Assembly (NCBI GenBank): GCA_940746715.1
Contig: CALNWN010000011.1
Span: forward strand, 124,001 to 188,000
Reading direction: 5' to 3'
Source of the DNA: an uncultured Paraburkholderia sp.
Lineage (GTDB): Bacteria; Pseudomonadota; Gammaproteobacteria; Burkholderiales; Burkholderiaceae
Length of the DNA: 64,000 nucleotides
Every line of letters starts with the position of its first letter. The first letter of the stretch is position 1. The position numbers were made by a program, and so were the translations under genes. Under the pieces are notes generated by a model. It worked only from the letters and a program-made list of their open reading frames with translations, searched no databases and was not told where the DNA came from. This document shows, piece by piece, positions 47,273-57,610 of this stretch.

Positions 47273-48208
47273 ACGCGTTGCCCGCAGCGGTGCGCGTTTT
47301 CGAGCGCGGCTGGCTTTCGTCAAACAATGTGCTGATCGTCGACGACGCCTGCGCCGCGCTCATCGACACCGGCTATGCGCGACACATGCGCAGCAAACGC
47401 GTGCGCTCGTGCAGCAGGCGCTCGGCGAGCGGCCTCTCGATCTGATCGTCAACACGCATCTGCATTCGGATCATTGCGGCGGCAATGCGCTCCTGCAAGC
47501 GACGTGGCCGTGCCGCACCTCATTCCCGCCTGCGAAGCCGATGCCGTGCGCGACTGGGACGAAGCGCGCCTGACTTTCCGCGCGACCGCGCAGCGCTGCG
47601 AGCGCTTCGGCTTCACGGGCACGATCGCGCCGGGCGCGACGCTGCAGCTCGGCGCACTCGACTGGCAGGTGCTCGGCGCGCCCGGCCACGATCCGCATTC
47701 GCTGATGCTCTATTGCGCCGAAGAACGCCTGCTGATCAGCGCCGACGCGCTGTAGGAAAACGGCTTCGGCGTGATCTTTCCGGAACTGGAAGGCGAAAGC
47801 GGCTTCGCGGAACAGCAGGCGGTGCTCGAAGCCATCGCCGCGCTCGACGTGCGTCTTGTGATTCCCGGCCATGGCGCGCCGTTCGCCGAAGTTGACGCGG
47901 CACTGGACCGCGCGTTCTCGCGGCTCGCGTGGCTGCGTGCCGATCCGGCGCGCAATGCGAAGAACGCGCTGAAGGTGCTGATCGTCTTCAAACTGCTCGA
48001 TGTGCACACAACGAGTTTCGCGTCGCTGCTGCGCATGCTCGACGACGCAGCGGCGATGCGCGCAGCGGCGTCGATGCTCAAGCCGCGCGGCGAATGGCCC
48101 GCGCTTCTGAAGGGGCTTGTCGAGGAACTGGCAGGCGCGAATGGGCCGCTCGCGGTGGACGGCGAACAGATCGTCGTCCGGGTTGCCGGGCGTGCGCTCG
48201 CGCGATAG
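47269..48208 (+). pseudogene. MBL-fold hydrolase, two frameshifts and a stop
   Basis: The start at 47269 overlaps the MaoC stop. F-E-R-G-W-L-S-S-N-N-V-L and A-A-L-I-D-T-G-Y lead into a shift near 47390. The metal motif N-T-H-L-H-S-D-H-C-G-G is in the new frame. A second shift near 47510 gives L-I-P-A-C-E-A-D-A-V, and TAG at 47753-47755 replaces the expected Trp in S-A-D-A-L-stop-E-N-G-F-G-V. The rest of the same frame reads on cleanly (L-V-I-P-G-H-G-A-P) to 48208. Intact length would be about 313 residues. It is the only broken gene in this four-gene run. Confidence 0.85.
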
Positions 48209-48482
48209 CGCACACAAAAGCGCCGCCACAAAAAGAAAGCCGCTCAACCAGTTAAGGCGAGCGGCAGAAATTCTGTCGGACGTGATCAGCGTCTCACTGA
48301 ATCATACGCGCGCGATTTTGAGCCGCATCAGTGATTTCCCTACAGATGCATGACGACGGCTGTTAACCCCATACACGCGGCCAAACGGGCCGCGCCGCGG
48401 CACATCTTACGAATCATTAGTCGGCTGATATGAACAAACACGGTTCGTTTGCAATCCGTAGCATCCGCGGAAAGCGCCGTGT

Positions 48483-48820
48483 TCAAACCGTCGGCACACG
48501 CCTTTGCGGCACGATCCGCCAGCCGAGATTAACGCCCGCGGCGGCCAGCAAAATCAGCACTGCGCCCAGCACCTGAATCCACGCGAGCGTCTGCCCGAAC
48601 GCGATCCGGTCGACGATGATCGCGACCACCGGATAGATAAACGACAATGCGCCTGTCATGAATGTGGGCAGCTTCTGGATCGCGCCGTACAGCAGCACAT
48701 ACATAAGGCCGGTGTTCACGACGCCCAGCACGATCAGCTCGAGCCATTGCACGCCGGTAGCGGGCAGCGCGTCGAAACGCACGAGCGGCGCGAGCATCAC
48801 CACGCCGAGCAACACCTGGA
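48483..48820 (-). pseudogene. EamA/DMT-family permease, C-terminal remnant fused to icmF
   Basis: About 112 residues with four hydrophobic segments (L-G-V-V-M-L-A-P-L-V, L-E-L-I-V-L-G-V-V-N-T-G-L-M-Y-V, G-A-L-S-F-I-Y-P-V-V-A-I, V-L-G-A-V-L-I-L-L-A-A-A-G-V) match the second half of a drug/metabolite transporter. There is no start codon of its own. The frame continues without interruption from the icmF mutase sequence at about 48820, through T-T-L-Q-A-L-I-Q-V-L-L. The N-terminal half of the transporter is absent. Any product would be an unnatural chimera. Confidence 0.75.
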
Positions 48821-51499
48821 TCAGCGCTTGCAGCGTGGTGCGGATATCGTTGAAGTCGATTTCCTGCGCATGCAGGCTGCGGCCCGACGTCTGCACGTGA
48901 TACTTGAGCTTCTGGCTGCGCTCCTTCGCGCCGTAACGCTCGCGCATCGCAATCGCCCAGATGCGCCGCGCGACGCGGCCGAGCACCGTGTACTCCGGGT
49001 CCATGCCGTTTGAAAAGAAGAACGACAGGTTGGGCGCGAAGTCATCAATCGACATGCCGCGCGCAAGATACGCCTCGACATAGGTGAAGCCGTTCGCGAG
49101 CGTGTACGCGAGTTGGGAGATCGGATTCGCGCCGGCCTCGGCAATGTGATAGCCGGAAATCGACACCGAATAGAAATTGCGCACGCCGTGTTCGACAAAA
49201 TATGCCTGAATGTCGCCCATCACTTTGAGGCTGAACTCGGTCGAAAAAATGCACGTGTTCTGGCCCTGGTCTTCCTTCAGGATGTCGGCCTGCACGGTGC
49301 CGCGCACGTTTTCGAGGGCGAGGCGGCGCGTGTCGGCGAGTTCGTCGGTGGTCAGCGCACGGCCGAGCTGCTACGTTCGGCGCGCGATCTGCTGATCGAT
49401 GGCGACGTTGAAAAACATCGCAAGGAGGGTCGGCGCCGGACCGTTGATCGTCATGGAGACCGAGGTTTCGGGCGCGCACAGGTCGAAGCCGTCGTAGAGC
49501 GCGTGCATGTCGTCGAGCGTCGCCACGGACACGCCCGAATTGCCCACCTTGCCGTAGATGTCCGGCCTCTCGTGAGGCTCCTCGCCATACAGCGTGACCG
49601 AGTCGAACGCGGTCGACAGACGCTTGGCCGGCATGCCTTCGGACAGCAGTTTGAAACGCCGGTTGGTGCGCGACGGATCGCCTTCGCCCGCAAACATGCG
49701 CGTCGGGTCTTCGTTCTCACGGCGGAACGGGAACACGCCGGCAGTGAACGGAAAATAGCCGGGCAGGTTTTCGAGCATCAGCCAGCGCAGAATCTCGCCG
49801 TGATCGACGAACCGGGGCAGCGCGACCTTGCGTATCTGCGTGCCCGATAAAGTCGTGACCGTAAGCGCCGTGCGAATCTCGCGGTCGCGGATGCGGACCA
49901 CGTGTTCGTCGCCGGAATAGGCAGCGACGGTTGTCGGCCCGCGTCGAGGAGCTGGCGCTCGCGCTCGCCCAACGCTGCGGTGCGTTGCGCGATCAGCGCG
50001 TCGAGCTGGGTTGCGGATGATGGCTCCGCGCTGGCGCCGCTTTCATCGGCGCGGGCTTCGCCGAGCATCCGCCGTGCTTCGACGAGTTGCCAGCGCTCGC
50101 GTGCGATGCACGCCTGCGCCTTAGCGCGCTCGCGATACGCGTGTACCGTTTGCGCGATTTCGGCGAGATAGCGCACGCGCGCAGGCGGCACGATCGCATG
50201 ACGGCCGCTCGAAAACCGCACGTCGGCGTGCGCGGCCAGGCGGCCACCGCCCGCACGCAAGCCATGGCTGTGCAGCGCGTTCGCGATATACCGGTAGAGC
50301 GCGGTCACGCCGTCGTCGTTGAAACGCGAAGCGATCGTGCCGAACACCGGCATCGCGTCGGGCGATTTCGCAAAGTCGCCGCGATTGCGCTGCACCTGCT
50401 TCGCCACATCGCGCAGCGCATCGGCTGCGCCCTTGCGGTCGAATTTGTTGATGGCGACGAAGTCGGCGAAATCGAGCATGTCGATCTTTTCAAGCTGACT
50501 TGCCGCGCCGAACTCGGGCGTCATCACATACAGCGACTCGTCGACGAACGGCACAATTGCCGCGTCGCCCTGACCGATGCCGGACGTCTCGACGACAATC
50601 AGATCGAAGCCCGCCGCCTTGCACAGCATCAGCGCGTCGGGCAGCGCGTTCGAGATTTCGCTCGACGCCTCGCGCGTCGCCATGGAACGCATGTAGACGC
50701 GCGCGCCGCCGCCCCAGTCGCCGATCGCGTTCATGCGGATGCGGTCGCCGAGCAGCGCGCCGCCCGACTTGCGGCGCGACGGGTCGATGGCGAGCACGGC
50801 GATAGTTAGCGCGTCGCCGTAATCCAGCCGGAAGCGGCGGATCAGTTCATCGGTCAGCGACGATTTGCCCGCGCCGCCCGTGCCGGTGATGCCCAGCACG
50901 GGAATCTGCGCCGCATGCGCGAGCGTCGAAACCTTATCTCGCTCGGCGGCACCCACACCGCCTGATTCGAACGCACTGATGAGTTGCGCGAGGCGGCGAA
51001 ATGCGAGCGCGGTTGCGTCGTCGGTCTGCCCTTCTTCGCCCGCGAATTGACGCGACACCGGCCGCGCCGTCAGGCCGTCTATCCATTCGCCGAGGGCGCC
51101 TGTATGCGCCGCCGACGTTTCGCGCCCAACTGACGAGCACCGCCCGATCATGTCGTCGATCATGCCTTGCAGGCCGAGCCGTTGGCCGTCGTGCGGCGAA
51201 TAGATTTTTTCGACGCCGTATTGCTCCAGCGCGACGATTTCCTCGGGGACGATCACGCCGCCGCCGAACACCTTGATGCGCTCGCCGCCGCGCGCTCGCA
51301 GCAGATCCACGAGATAGCGAAAATATTCGTTATGGCCGCCCTGGTAGCTCGACACCGCGACGCCGTCGGCATCTCCTGAAGCGCGGCGGTCGCGACTTCA
51401 TCGACGGAACGGTTGTGGCCCAGGTGGATGACTTCCACGCCGCTCGCCTGCAGGATGCGTCGATCAACATCATGCGGCGCATCCTGCAGGCGAGCGGCG
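48821..51499 (-). pseudogene. icmF: Isobutyryl-CoA mutase fusion protein IcmF, rearranged at both ends
   Basis: IcmF joins a cobalamin-binding domain, a MeaI-type G-protein chaperone and an acyl-CoA mutase. Seen here are a B12-domain fragment (S-G-V-E-V-I-H-L-G-H-N-R-S-V-D-E-V; S-S-Y-Q-G-G-H), the chaperone GTPase with G-T-G-G-A-G-K-S-S near 50870, I-D-P-S-R-R-K and N-K-F-D-R, and part of the mutase (F-P-F-R-R-E-N-E-D-P-T-R, S-G-Y-H-I-A-E-A-G-A-N-P). Lesions are shifts near 51377 and 49940 and TAG at 49371-49373. The start of the B12 domain is replaced by a fold-back junction, and the last about 150 mutase residues are replaced by permease sequence. Confidence 0.88.
51438..51499. repeat. 22-bp perfect inverted repeat at a rearrangement junction
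   Basis: Arms 51438-51459 and 51478-51499 are exact inverse complements around an 18-base spacer. The minus-strand arm encodes icmF (R-I-L-Q-A-S-G). The plus-strand copy together with the spacer reads D-A-S-I-N-I-M-R-R-I-L-Q-A-S-G, which is the expected sequence just before and at the same icmF position. A piece of the icmF start has thus been copied back on the opposite strand and joined to symporter sequence. Confidence 0.9.
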
Positions 51500-51990
51500 G
51501 GCGGTAACTCGCCCTGGCACACCATTGGCAATATCGTGCTGCAACTGCTGGTACCGTTCGTGGCGGGCCAGCTGCTGCGCCCGCTGATCGGCAAATGGAT
51601 CGAGCGGCACCGCGGCGTACTCAAGTTCGTGGACCAGGGGTCGATTCTGCTCGTGGTGTACGGCGCCTTCAGCGAGTCCGTCACCGAAGGTTTGTGGCAC
51701 CAGATTCCGCTCTCCGCGCTCGGCGGCGTGGTGCTCGTCAGCGTGGGTGCTGCTCGCGCTCGCGCTGGCCGTCACGATTGTCGTGAGCAAGCGGCAAGGC
51801 TTTTCCCGCGCGGACCAGATCACGATCATCTTCTGCGGCTCCAAGAAAAGCCTTGCCGCCGGCGTGCCGATGGCCAAGGTCATCTTCGCCTCGCAAGCGG
51901 TGGGCGCCGTCGTTCTCCCGCTGATGCTGTTCCACCAGATCCGTTGATGGTGTGCGCCGCGCTCGCGCAGCGCTGGGGCGCCCGCGACAC
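51500..51990 (+). pseudogene. Bile acid:sodium symporter-family protein, 5' truncated and frameshifted
   Basis: From about 51508 the plus strand reads W-H-T-I-G-N-I-V-L-Q-L-L-V-P-F-V-A-G-Q-L-L-R-P and D-Q-G-S-I-L-L-V-V-Y-G-A-F-S-E, then after a shift near 51750 L-A-V-T-I-V-V-S-K-R-Q-G-F and F-C-G-S-K-K-S-L-A-A-G-V-P. Another shift near 51942 leads to L-M-V-C-A-A-L-A-Q-R-W. This is the C-terminal half of a YfeH-type member of the SBF/BASS family. The first about 150 residues and start codon are missing and are replaced by the inverted icmF fragment. No clear stop in the native frame was identified. Confidence 0.75.
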
Positions 51991-52129
51991 CAGCGGGGAG
52001 ACTAATTTCTCGAAGGCTACGGAAACCCTTCCACGCACCATTCCAGTGCAACGCTTCACCAAAACTTCACTTAATTCTCCGCAGCGCAAGTCGTTAAGCC
52101 GAGATGGTCCATCGCTACGACTTTCTGCC

Positions 52130-53976
52130 ATGCAACTTCGCTCGCCCTCCCGGTCCGCCGCGCCGCGCATCGAGGAGTTGATTGCCCGGCGTGAGCTGTC
52201 CGCCGTCTTTCAGCCCATCGTCGACTTCGACGGCGGCGCGATTCGGCTACGAAGGTCTGATCCGCGGGCCGGCCGGCACGTCGCTCGAGGCGCCAGTCGC
52301 GCTCTTCTCGCAGGCACTCGCCGAAGGCTGCACGATCGAGCTGGAAGAGGCCGCCGCGTGCGCATGCATCGAAGCGTTCGCGCGGCTCGGCTACGACGGC
52401 AAGCTGTTTCTCAACTTCAGCGCGGGCGCACTTCGGCGCCTTGCCGAGGCGCCTCTGGACACGCTCGCGCTCCTGCGCCACCGCGGCGTCGATCCACAGC
52501 GCATCGTGATCGAGCTGACCGAGCAAAGCACGATTCTCGACGTCGGCGCCTTCCTTCCGGTGATCGCCGCCCTGCGCACGGCGTGCGCGCAGTTCGCGCT
52601 CGACGATTACGGCACCGCCAACGCCAGCATGAATCTGTGGGTGCGCCTGCAACCACCGGACGTCGTGAAAATCGACCGCTTCTTCATTCACGACATTGCC
52701 TGCGACCCGCTGAAGTTCGAAGCCGTGCGCGCGATGCAGCACTTTGCGAGCGCGAGCGGCGCGCGGCTCGTGGCCGAAGGCATCGAGAAAGAAGCGGATC
52801 TGATTGTCGTGCGCGACATGGGAATCGGCTGCGGGCAGTGGTTTTTCTTCGGCCGCCCGAATGCGCAGCCGGCGCGCAAGGTCACCGACGACGCCCGCGA
52901 CGCGCTGCGTGCCGGCCACATCGCGGTATTTCCGGAAGCGACGCGCACACTCGGCGGCGCGTCGCCCTCGGGCGGCATGGCGTCGGAAAAGATGCTCGTG
53001 CACGCGCCCGCGCTGCCGCGCCACGCGACCAACAACGACGTCCTCGAACTCTTCAACCGCCTGCCCGACCTGCACGCGTTTGCCGTGGTCGAGCGCGACG
53101 AGCCCGTTGCGCTCATCATCAACCGCCGCAGTTTCATGGACCGCTACGCGCTGCCTTACCACCGCGAGCTGTTCGGCTAGCGGCCCTGCCTGCTGTTCGC
53201 GAACGCGTCGCCGGTCGTGATCGAAAAATCCATGACCGTCGAGCAGATGGCCAAGCTGCTCGCCAGCGACGACCAGCGCTATCTCGCGGACGGCTTCGTC
53301 ATCACCGAAAACGGCAAATATGCGGGGCTCGGCACCGGCGAAAACCTAGTGCGCGCGGTCACCGAAGTGCGGATCGAAGCGGCGCGCTACGCCAACCCGC
53401 TGACTTTTCTGCCCGGCAACATTCCGATCAGCTCGCACATTGCGCGGCTCGTCGGCAATCACGCCGGTTTTACGCGTGCTACGTGGACCTGAACCACTTC
53501 AAGCCCTTCAACGATCAGTACGGCTCTGGCAAGGCGACGAAGTCCTGAAGTTCGCTGCCGCCGTTCTCGCGGACGTATGCGACCCGATGCGCGACTTTCT
53601 CGGCCACGTGGGCGGCGACGACTTCCTGATCCTGTTCCAGAGCGACGACTGGCGCGAGCGCGTGCTGCGGGCGATTCACGTGTTCAACGAAGGCGCGCAG
53701 CGTTTCTACGCGCCGGACGACCGTCTGGCCGGCGGCATCCACGGCGAGGATCGGCGCGGCAATCCGACCTTCTTCGGCTTCGTGACGATGGCGATTGGCT
53801 GCGTGCGCGTCGAGTCCGACTCCGCCGACGGCGCGTCGCTCTACAACAGCGAAGAAATCGCCTCGCTCGCGAAGCGCCGCGCGAAGCTGGAGGTGAGCGG
53901 CTTCGTGCTGATCGACGCGGAAGAAAGCATGGCTTTGCTGCGCGGGCAGCCCGAAGCCGCCGTGACCGCGAACTGA
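52130..53976 (+). pseudogene. EAL-CBS-GGDEF cyclic-di-GMP protein, three frameshifts and a stop
   Basis: The start M-Q-L-R-S-P leads to an EAL domain (A-V-F-Q-P-I-V-D-F, then after a shift near 52244 Y-E-G-L-I-R-G-P, L-N-F-S, D-D-Y-G-T and I-D-R-F-F), a CBS pair (V-E-R-D-E-P-V-A-L-I; S-M-T-V-E-Q-M), and a GGDEF domain with G-G-D-D-F near 53615. TAG at 53178-53180 interrupts E-L-F-G-stop-R-P-C. Shifts near 53478 and 53527 bracket the start of the GGDEF domain. The EAL part alone could be made only by initiation downstream of 52244. A native protein would have about 615 residues. Confidence 0.85.
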
Positions 53977-54010
53977 AAAATAAAACGCCGCCAAACGCCG
54001 GCAACAGTGA

Positions 54011-54035
54011 GTGTTTAGTTGTTTTTACTAAACAC
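54011..54035. promoter_or_regulatory. 9-bp dyad upstream of the LacI/AGE/PfkB operon
   Basis: GTGTTTAGT (54011-54019) and ACTAAACAC (54027-54035) are exact inverse complements separated by TGTTTTT. The position, 140 bases before the LacI-type gene in an AT-rich island, suits either an operator or the terminator of the GGDEF gene. No T run follows the second arm, so an operator is favoured. Confidence 0.45.
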
Positions 54036-54112
54036 CTAAATCTCAGAAATGTCCTGTAACTACGGGTATTTACGGGTCCGTTTCGCAGGATTTTCTAGCT
54101 GTTTTCGTGGTA

Positions 54113-54124
54113 TTTTACTATACA
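54113..54124 (+). promoter_or_regulatory. Second TTTTACTAWACA element
   Basis: TTTTACTATACA repeats the TTTTACTAAACA of the upstream dyad (54023-54034) with one mismatch, 90 bases apart. It contains TATACA/TACTAT matches to a -10 box 53 bases before the LacI start. Paired sites are usual for LacI-family autoregulation. Confidence 0.4.
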
Positions 54125-54176
54125 ATTATTTGGACTCAAACTGCGCGCGGCCGCCCTTGCACGGCCACCTGCTTCG

Positions 54177-55159
54177 ATGGCGATCACTATTCGCGACGTT
54201 GCGCGCGGCCAGCGTGTCGATCGGCACCGTCGCGCGCGCTCTCAAAAACCAGCCCGGCCTTTCCGAGGCGACCCGCGCGCGCGTAGCCGAGGCCGCGCGA
54301 ACTCGGCTACGACGCCGCCCAACTGCGTCCGCGCATTCGCCGTCTCACCTTCCTGTTGCACCGGCAGCACAACAACTTCGCCGTCAGCCCGTTTTTCTCG
54401 CATGTGCTGCATGGCGTGGAAGACGCCTGCCGCGAGCGCGGCATCGTGCCGTCCGTGTTGACCGCCGGCCCGACCGACGACGTGATCCAGCAGATGCGCC
54501 TGCATGCGCCCGACGCCGTCGCGATTGCCGGCTTTGTCGAACCCGAGACGCTGGCCACGCTTGTCGCCATGCAGCGCCCGCTCGTGCTGATCGACCTGTG
54601 GGCGCCCGGCCTGCGCTCGGTGAATCTCGACAACGCCGCGGGCGCCGCGCTCGCCATGCGGCATCTGTTCGAGCAGGGGCGCAAGCGCGTCGCGTTCATC
54701 GGCGGATCGCTCGCGCACTTCAGCATCGCGCAGCGCGCGCTCGGCTACCGGCGCGCGTTTTTCGAAGCGGGGCTGCTGTTCGACCCGTCGCTGGAAGTGA
54801 CGATCGACGCTGGCCTCGACCCCGACACCAGCGCGGCGCGCGCGATGCAGCAGTCGCTCGAAGCGCCCGGCCCGCGCCCCGACGCCGTGTTCGCCTACAA
54901 CGACGCGGCCGCGCTCGCGGCGCTGCGCGCCTGCCTCGCGCGCGGCGTACGGGTGCCGGAGGACATTGCAATCATCGGCTTCGACGATATTCCCGCCGCG
55001 GCTCACGCCACGCCGCCGCTGTCCACCATTTCTGTCGGCAAGGAAGCGCTCGGCCGGCGCGGCGTCGAGCTGCTGCTCGAAGAGGCGCCCGCCGAAACGG
55101 AAGTCCGCTTGCCCGTCCATCTCATTGCCCGTGCCAGTACTTTGGTGAAAACGCCATGA
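54177..55159 (+). pseudogene. LacI-family sugar regulator, two frameshifts in the DNA-binding part
   Basis: The helix-turn-helix is recognisable but split. M-A-I-T-I-R-D-V-A starts at 54177, S-V-S-I-G-T-V-A-R-A-L-K-N-Q-P-G-L-S lies in a second frame after about 54205, and from about 54298 the frame changes again into the periplasmic-binding-protein-like effector domain, open to 55159 (F-I-G-G-S-L-A-H-F, D-A-V-F-A-Y-N-D-A-A-A, I-A-I-I-G-F-D-D-I-P-A). The effector domain could be made from an internal start but could not bind DNA. The stop overlaps the AGE gene by ATGA. Confidence 0.85.
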
Positions 55160-56443
55160 CGCAAACCGCCACGCCCCACTCCGCCAACGGCGCGCCTGCT
55201 GTGCCGCCCGTCGCCAGTTTCCGCAGCCGCGAGTTTCTGCTCTCGCACGTCGAGGACACACTGCGCTTTTACGCGCCCAACGTCCTCGACCCGAGCGGCG
55301 GTTTCTTCCATTTTTTTCCGCGACGACGGCTCGGTCTACGACAAAACCACGCGGCACCTCGTGAGCAGTTGCCGCTATGTCTTCAACTACGCGATGGCGT
55401 ATCGGCAGTTCGGCGATCCGAAGCATCTGGAATACGCGCGCCACGGCCTGCGTTTTCTGCGCGACGCGCATTGGGATGCGCAGAACGAAGGCTACGACTG
55501 GGAGATCGAATGGCGCGACGGCAAAAAGCGCACGCTCGACGGCACGCGCCACTGCTACGGCCTCGCCTTCGTGTTGCTCGCCTATGCGCATGCGGCGATG
55601 GCCGGCATCGAGGAAGCAAAGCCGATGATCGGCGCGACCTTCGAGCTGATGGAGCACCGCTTCTGGGACGCCGCCGCGGGCCTTTACGCCGACGAAGCGT
55701 CGCCGGAATGGCGCGTGAGTTCGGACCGTGGGCAGAACGCGAACATGCACACCACCGAGGCCCTGCTCGCTGCGCACGAGGCGACCGGCCACCTCGTCTA
55801 TCTGGATCGCGCGGAACGGGTCGCGTCGAACATCACGCTGCGGCAGGCGAAGCTGTCGCAAGGGCTCGTGTGGGAGCACTTTCACGCGGACTGGTCGGTC
55901 GACTGGCACTACAACGAGGAAGACAGCTCGAACATTTTCCGTCCGTGGGGCTTCCAGCCGGGGCATCAGACGGAATGGGCAAAGCTGCTGCTGATTCTCG
56001 AGCGTTATCGCCCATTGCCGTGGCTTTTGCCGCGCGCAATCGAACTGTTCGACGCCGCGATGACCCACGCGTGTGACGAAGACCACGGCGGCCTCTACTA
56101 CGGCTTCGGCCCGGACGGCACCGTATGCGATCACGACAAGTACTTCTGGGTCCAGGCCGAAACCTTCGCGACCGCCGCGCTGCTCGGGCAAGCGCACCGG
56201 CAACGAGCGCTTCTGGGACTGGTACGACGAGATCTGGCGCTATAGCTGGGCGCACTTCGGATCACAAATACGGCGCGTGGTATCGCATCCTCACGTGCGA
56301 CAACCGGCAAGTACAGCGACGAAAAAAGCCCGGCGGGCAAGACCGACTATCACACCATGGGCGCGTGCTACGAGGTGCTCGCGCACGCTTTGCCGGAGGA
56401 CGCGGCCGCTGCCGCGGCCGTTTCAGCGGAGCAGGCAAAATGA
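55156..56443 (+). pseudogene. AGE-family sugar isomerase/epimerase, four frameshifts
   Basis: The (alpha/alpha)6-barrel of N-acylglucosamine 2-epimerase/mannose isomerase type is clear: S-C-R-Y-V-F-N-Y-A-M-A near 55365, R-H-C-Y-G-L-A-F near 55550, N-M-H-T-T-E-A near 55745, and W-G-F-Q-P-G-H-Q-T-E-W-A near 55950 with its catalytic His. The first shift is near 55314 (an extra T in a T run), and three more near 56192, 56260 and 56307 disrupt the last helix pairs before the end at 56443. About 290 central residues remain in one frame. Overlaps both neighbours by ATGA. Confidence 0.85.
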
Positions 56444-57173
56444 GCCACACCGACATGAACTCCGAACTTCCCGTCTTCGTTTCGGCGGGCGACATCCTCA
56501 CCGATCTCGTCCGCACGGGCGCCTCGCAATGGCTATCGCGGCCTGGCGGCGCCGGCTGGAACGTGGCGCGCTGCGTGAACAGCGCGGATCTCGCCTTCGA
56601 TCCGGCGCGTCTGCCGGCCGGCTGGATGGAGCACGTGAAGTGGGCGCACTTCGGCTGCATCAGCCTCGTGCGGCAGCCGCTCGGCGACACGCTCGCCACA
56701 CTGGCCGCCGAGTTGCGTTCGCGCGGCGTGAAGATCAGCTTCGACCCGAACTACCGCAACCTCATGGAGCACGGCTACGAACCCACGCTGCGCAAAATGG
56801 CGGCGCTGGCCGATCTCATCAAGGTGTCCGACGGAGGACCTGCGCCTCATCTTCAAGACCGGCGACGAAGCCCACGCACTCGCCCAATTGCGTTCGATGA
56901 ACCCGCGCGCCACCGTGCTCGTCACGCGCGGGCCGGATACCGCCCTGCTGATCGACGGCGCAATGACCGTGGAGGCCCGGCCGCCGCGCGTCGAGGTGGT
57001 GGACACGGTCGGTGCGGGCGACGCGTCGATCGGCGGCTTGCTGTTCAGCCTGATGACCGCCTCGCAGCGCGTGGCCGGAGCATCTGGCATTCGCGCTGGC
57101 GGCCGGGGCGGCGGCCTGCCGCCATGCGGGCGCGCACGCGCCGTCGCTCGACGAGGTCGTCGCGCTGCTGTAA
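56440..57173 (+). pseudogene. PfkB-family sugar kinase, internal deletion and two frameshifts
   Basis: The N-terminus V-S-A-G-D-I-L-T-D-L and G-G-A-G-W-N-V-A-R are normal. The sequence then jumps directly to S-A-D-L-A-F-D-P-A-R-L, omitting about 55 residues of lid and sugar-binding region normally present (in-frame deletion near 56580). Further shifts lie near 56833 and 57077. The ATP-site motif D-T-V-G-A-G-D-A-S near 57010 survives. With the LacI and AGE genes this formed a three-gene fructose/mannose-type catabolic operon, now dead in all members. Confidence 0.8.
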
Positions 57174-57314
57174 CGCGGGCGCTTTATGCTGGCGTTGCGG
57201 CGCGCACGCAGGTCGTGAGTGCCGCCAGCGGCCCCGCGCGCCGGCCCGTCAGCCGACGCGCGATGGCCGTGCTAGCATGAAAATATCGCAACCTTTGGAA
57301 CGAGGAGCGACGCT

Positions 57315-57545
57315 ATGGAGGACATCACCTATACCAAAGGCATCTACACGGCCACCGCGTCGGTAAGAGAGCTCGATCGTGATACCTGGCAAGGCGTGGT
57401 CACACTGGCGCGCGACAAAGGCGAAGCGAGGCAGGACCAGGAAACCACGGTCTACGAAGTGGAGGCCACCTCGTCCACGCCGGGCGAGGCACTGGAAGAA
57501 GCCAAGGCGCTCGCTCATCGGATACTCGGGGAACTCGAACTCTAG
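57315..57545 (+). CDS. Small conserved-type acidic protein, unknown
   Basis: A 76-residue soluble acidic protein (Y-T-K-G-I-Y-T-A-T-A-S-V-R-E-L at the start, an alpha-helical end E-A-L-E-E-A-K-A-L-A-H-R-I-L). A GAGGAGCG ribosome-binding site precedes the ATG. There is no signal peptide, membrane segment or cysteine. I do not recognise the family. It has survived intact between the dead kinase and the channel gene, which suggests it is in use. It is followed after 65 bases by another small gene of similar character. Confidence 0.65.
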   Translation: MEDITYTKGIYTATASVRELDRDTWQGVVTLARDKGEARQDQETTVYEVEATSSTPGEALEEAKALAHRILGELEL

Positions 57546-57610
57546 GCTGAGCGGCGCGGCGCCCGTGTCTCGCGCGCCGCGCCGCCCGAACGCAATGGTC
57601 GGAGGCGATC

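Noticed and set aside
51413..53548. 711-codon plus-strand frame that looks like one large protein
   Set aside because: It strings together an inverted icmF fragment, symporter pieces, the first codons of the EAL protein and out-of-frame Arg-rich sequence. It is not a single gene.
54242..56203. 653-codon minus-strand frame over the LacI/AGE genes
   Set aside because: Compositional artefact. The plus-strand LacI and AGE motifs are unmistakable.
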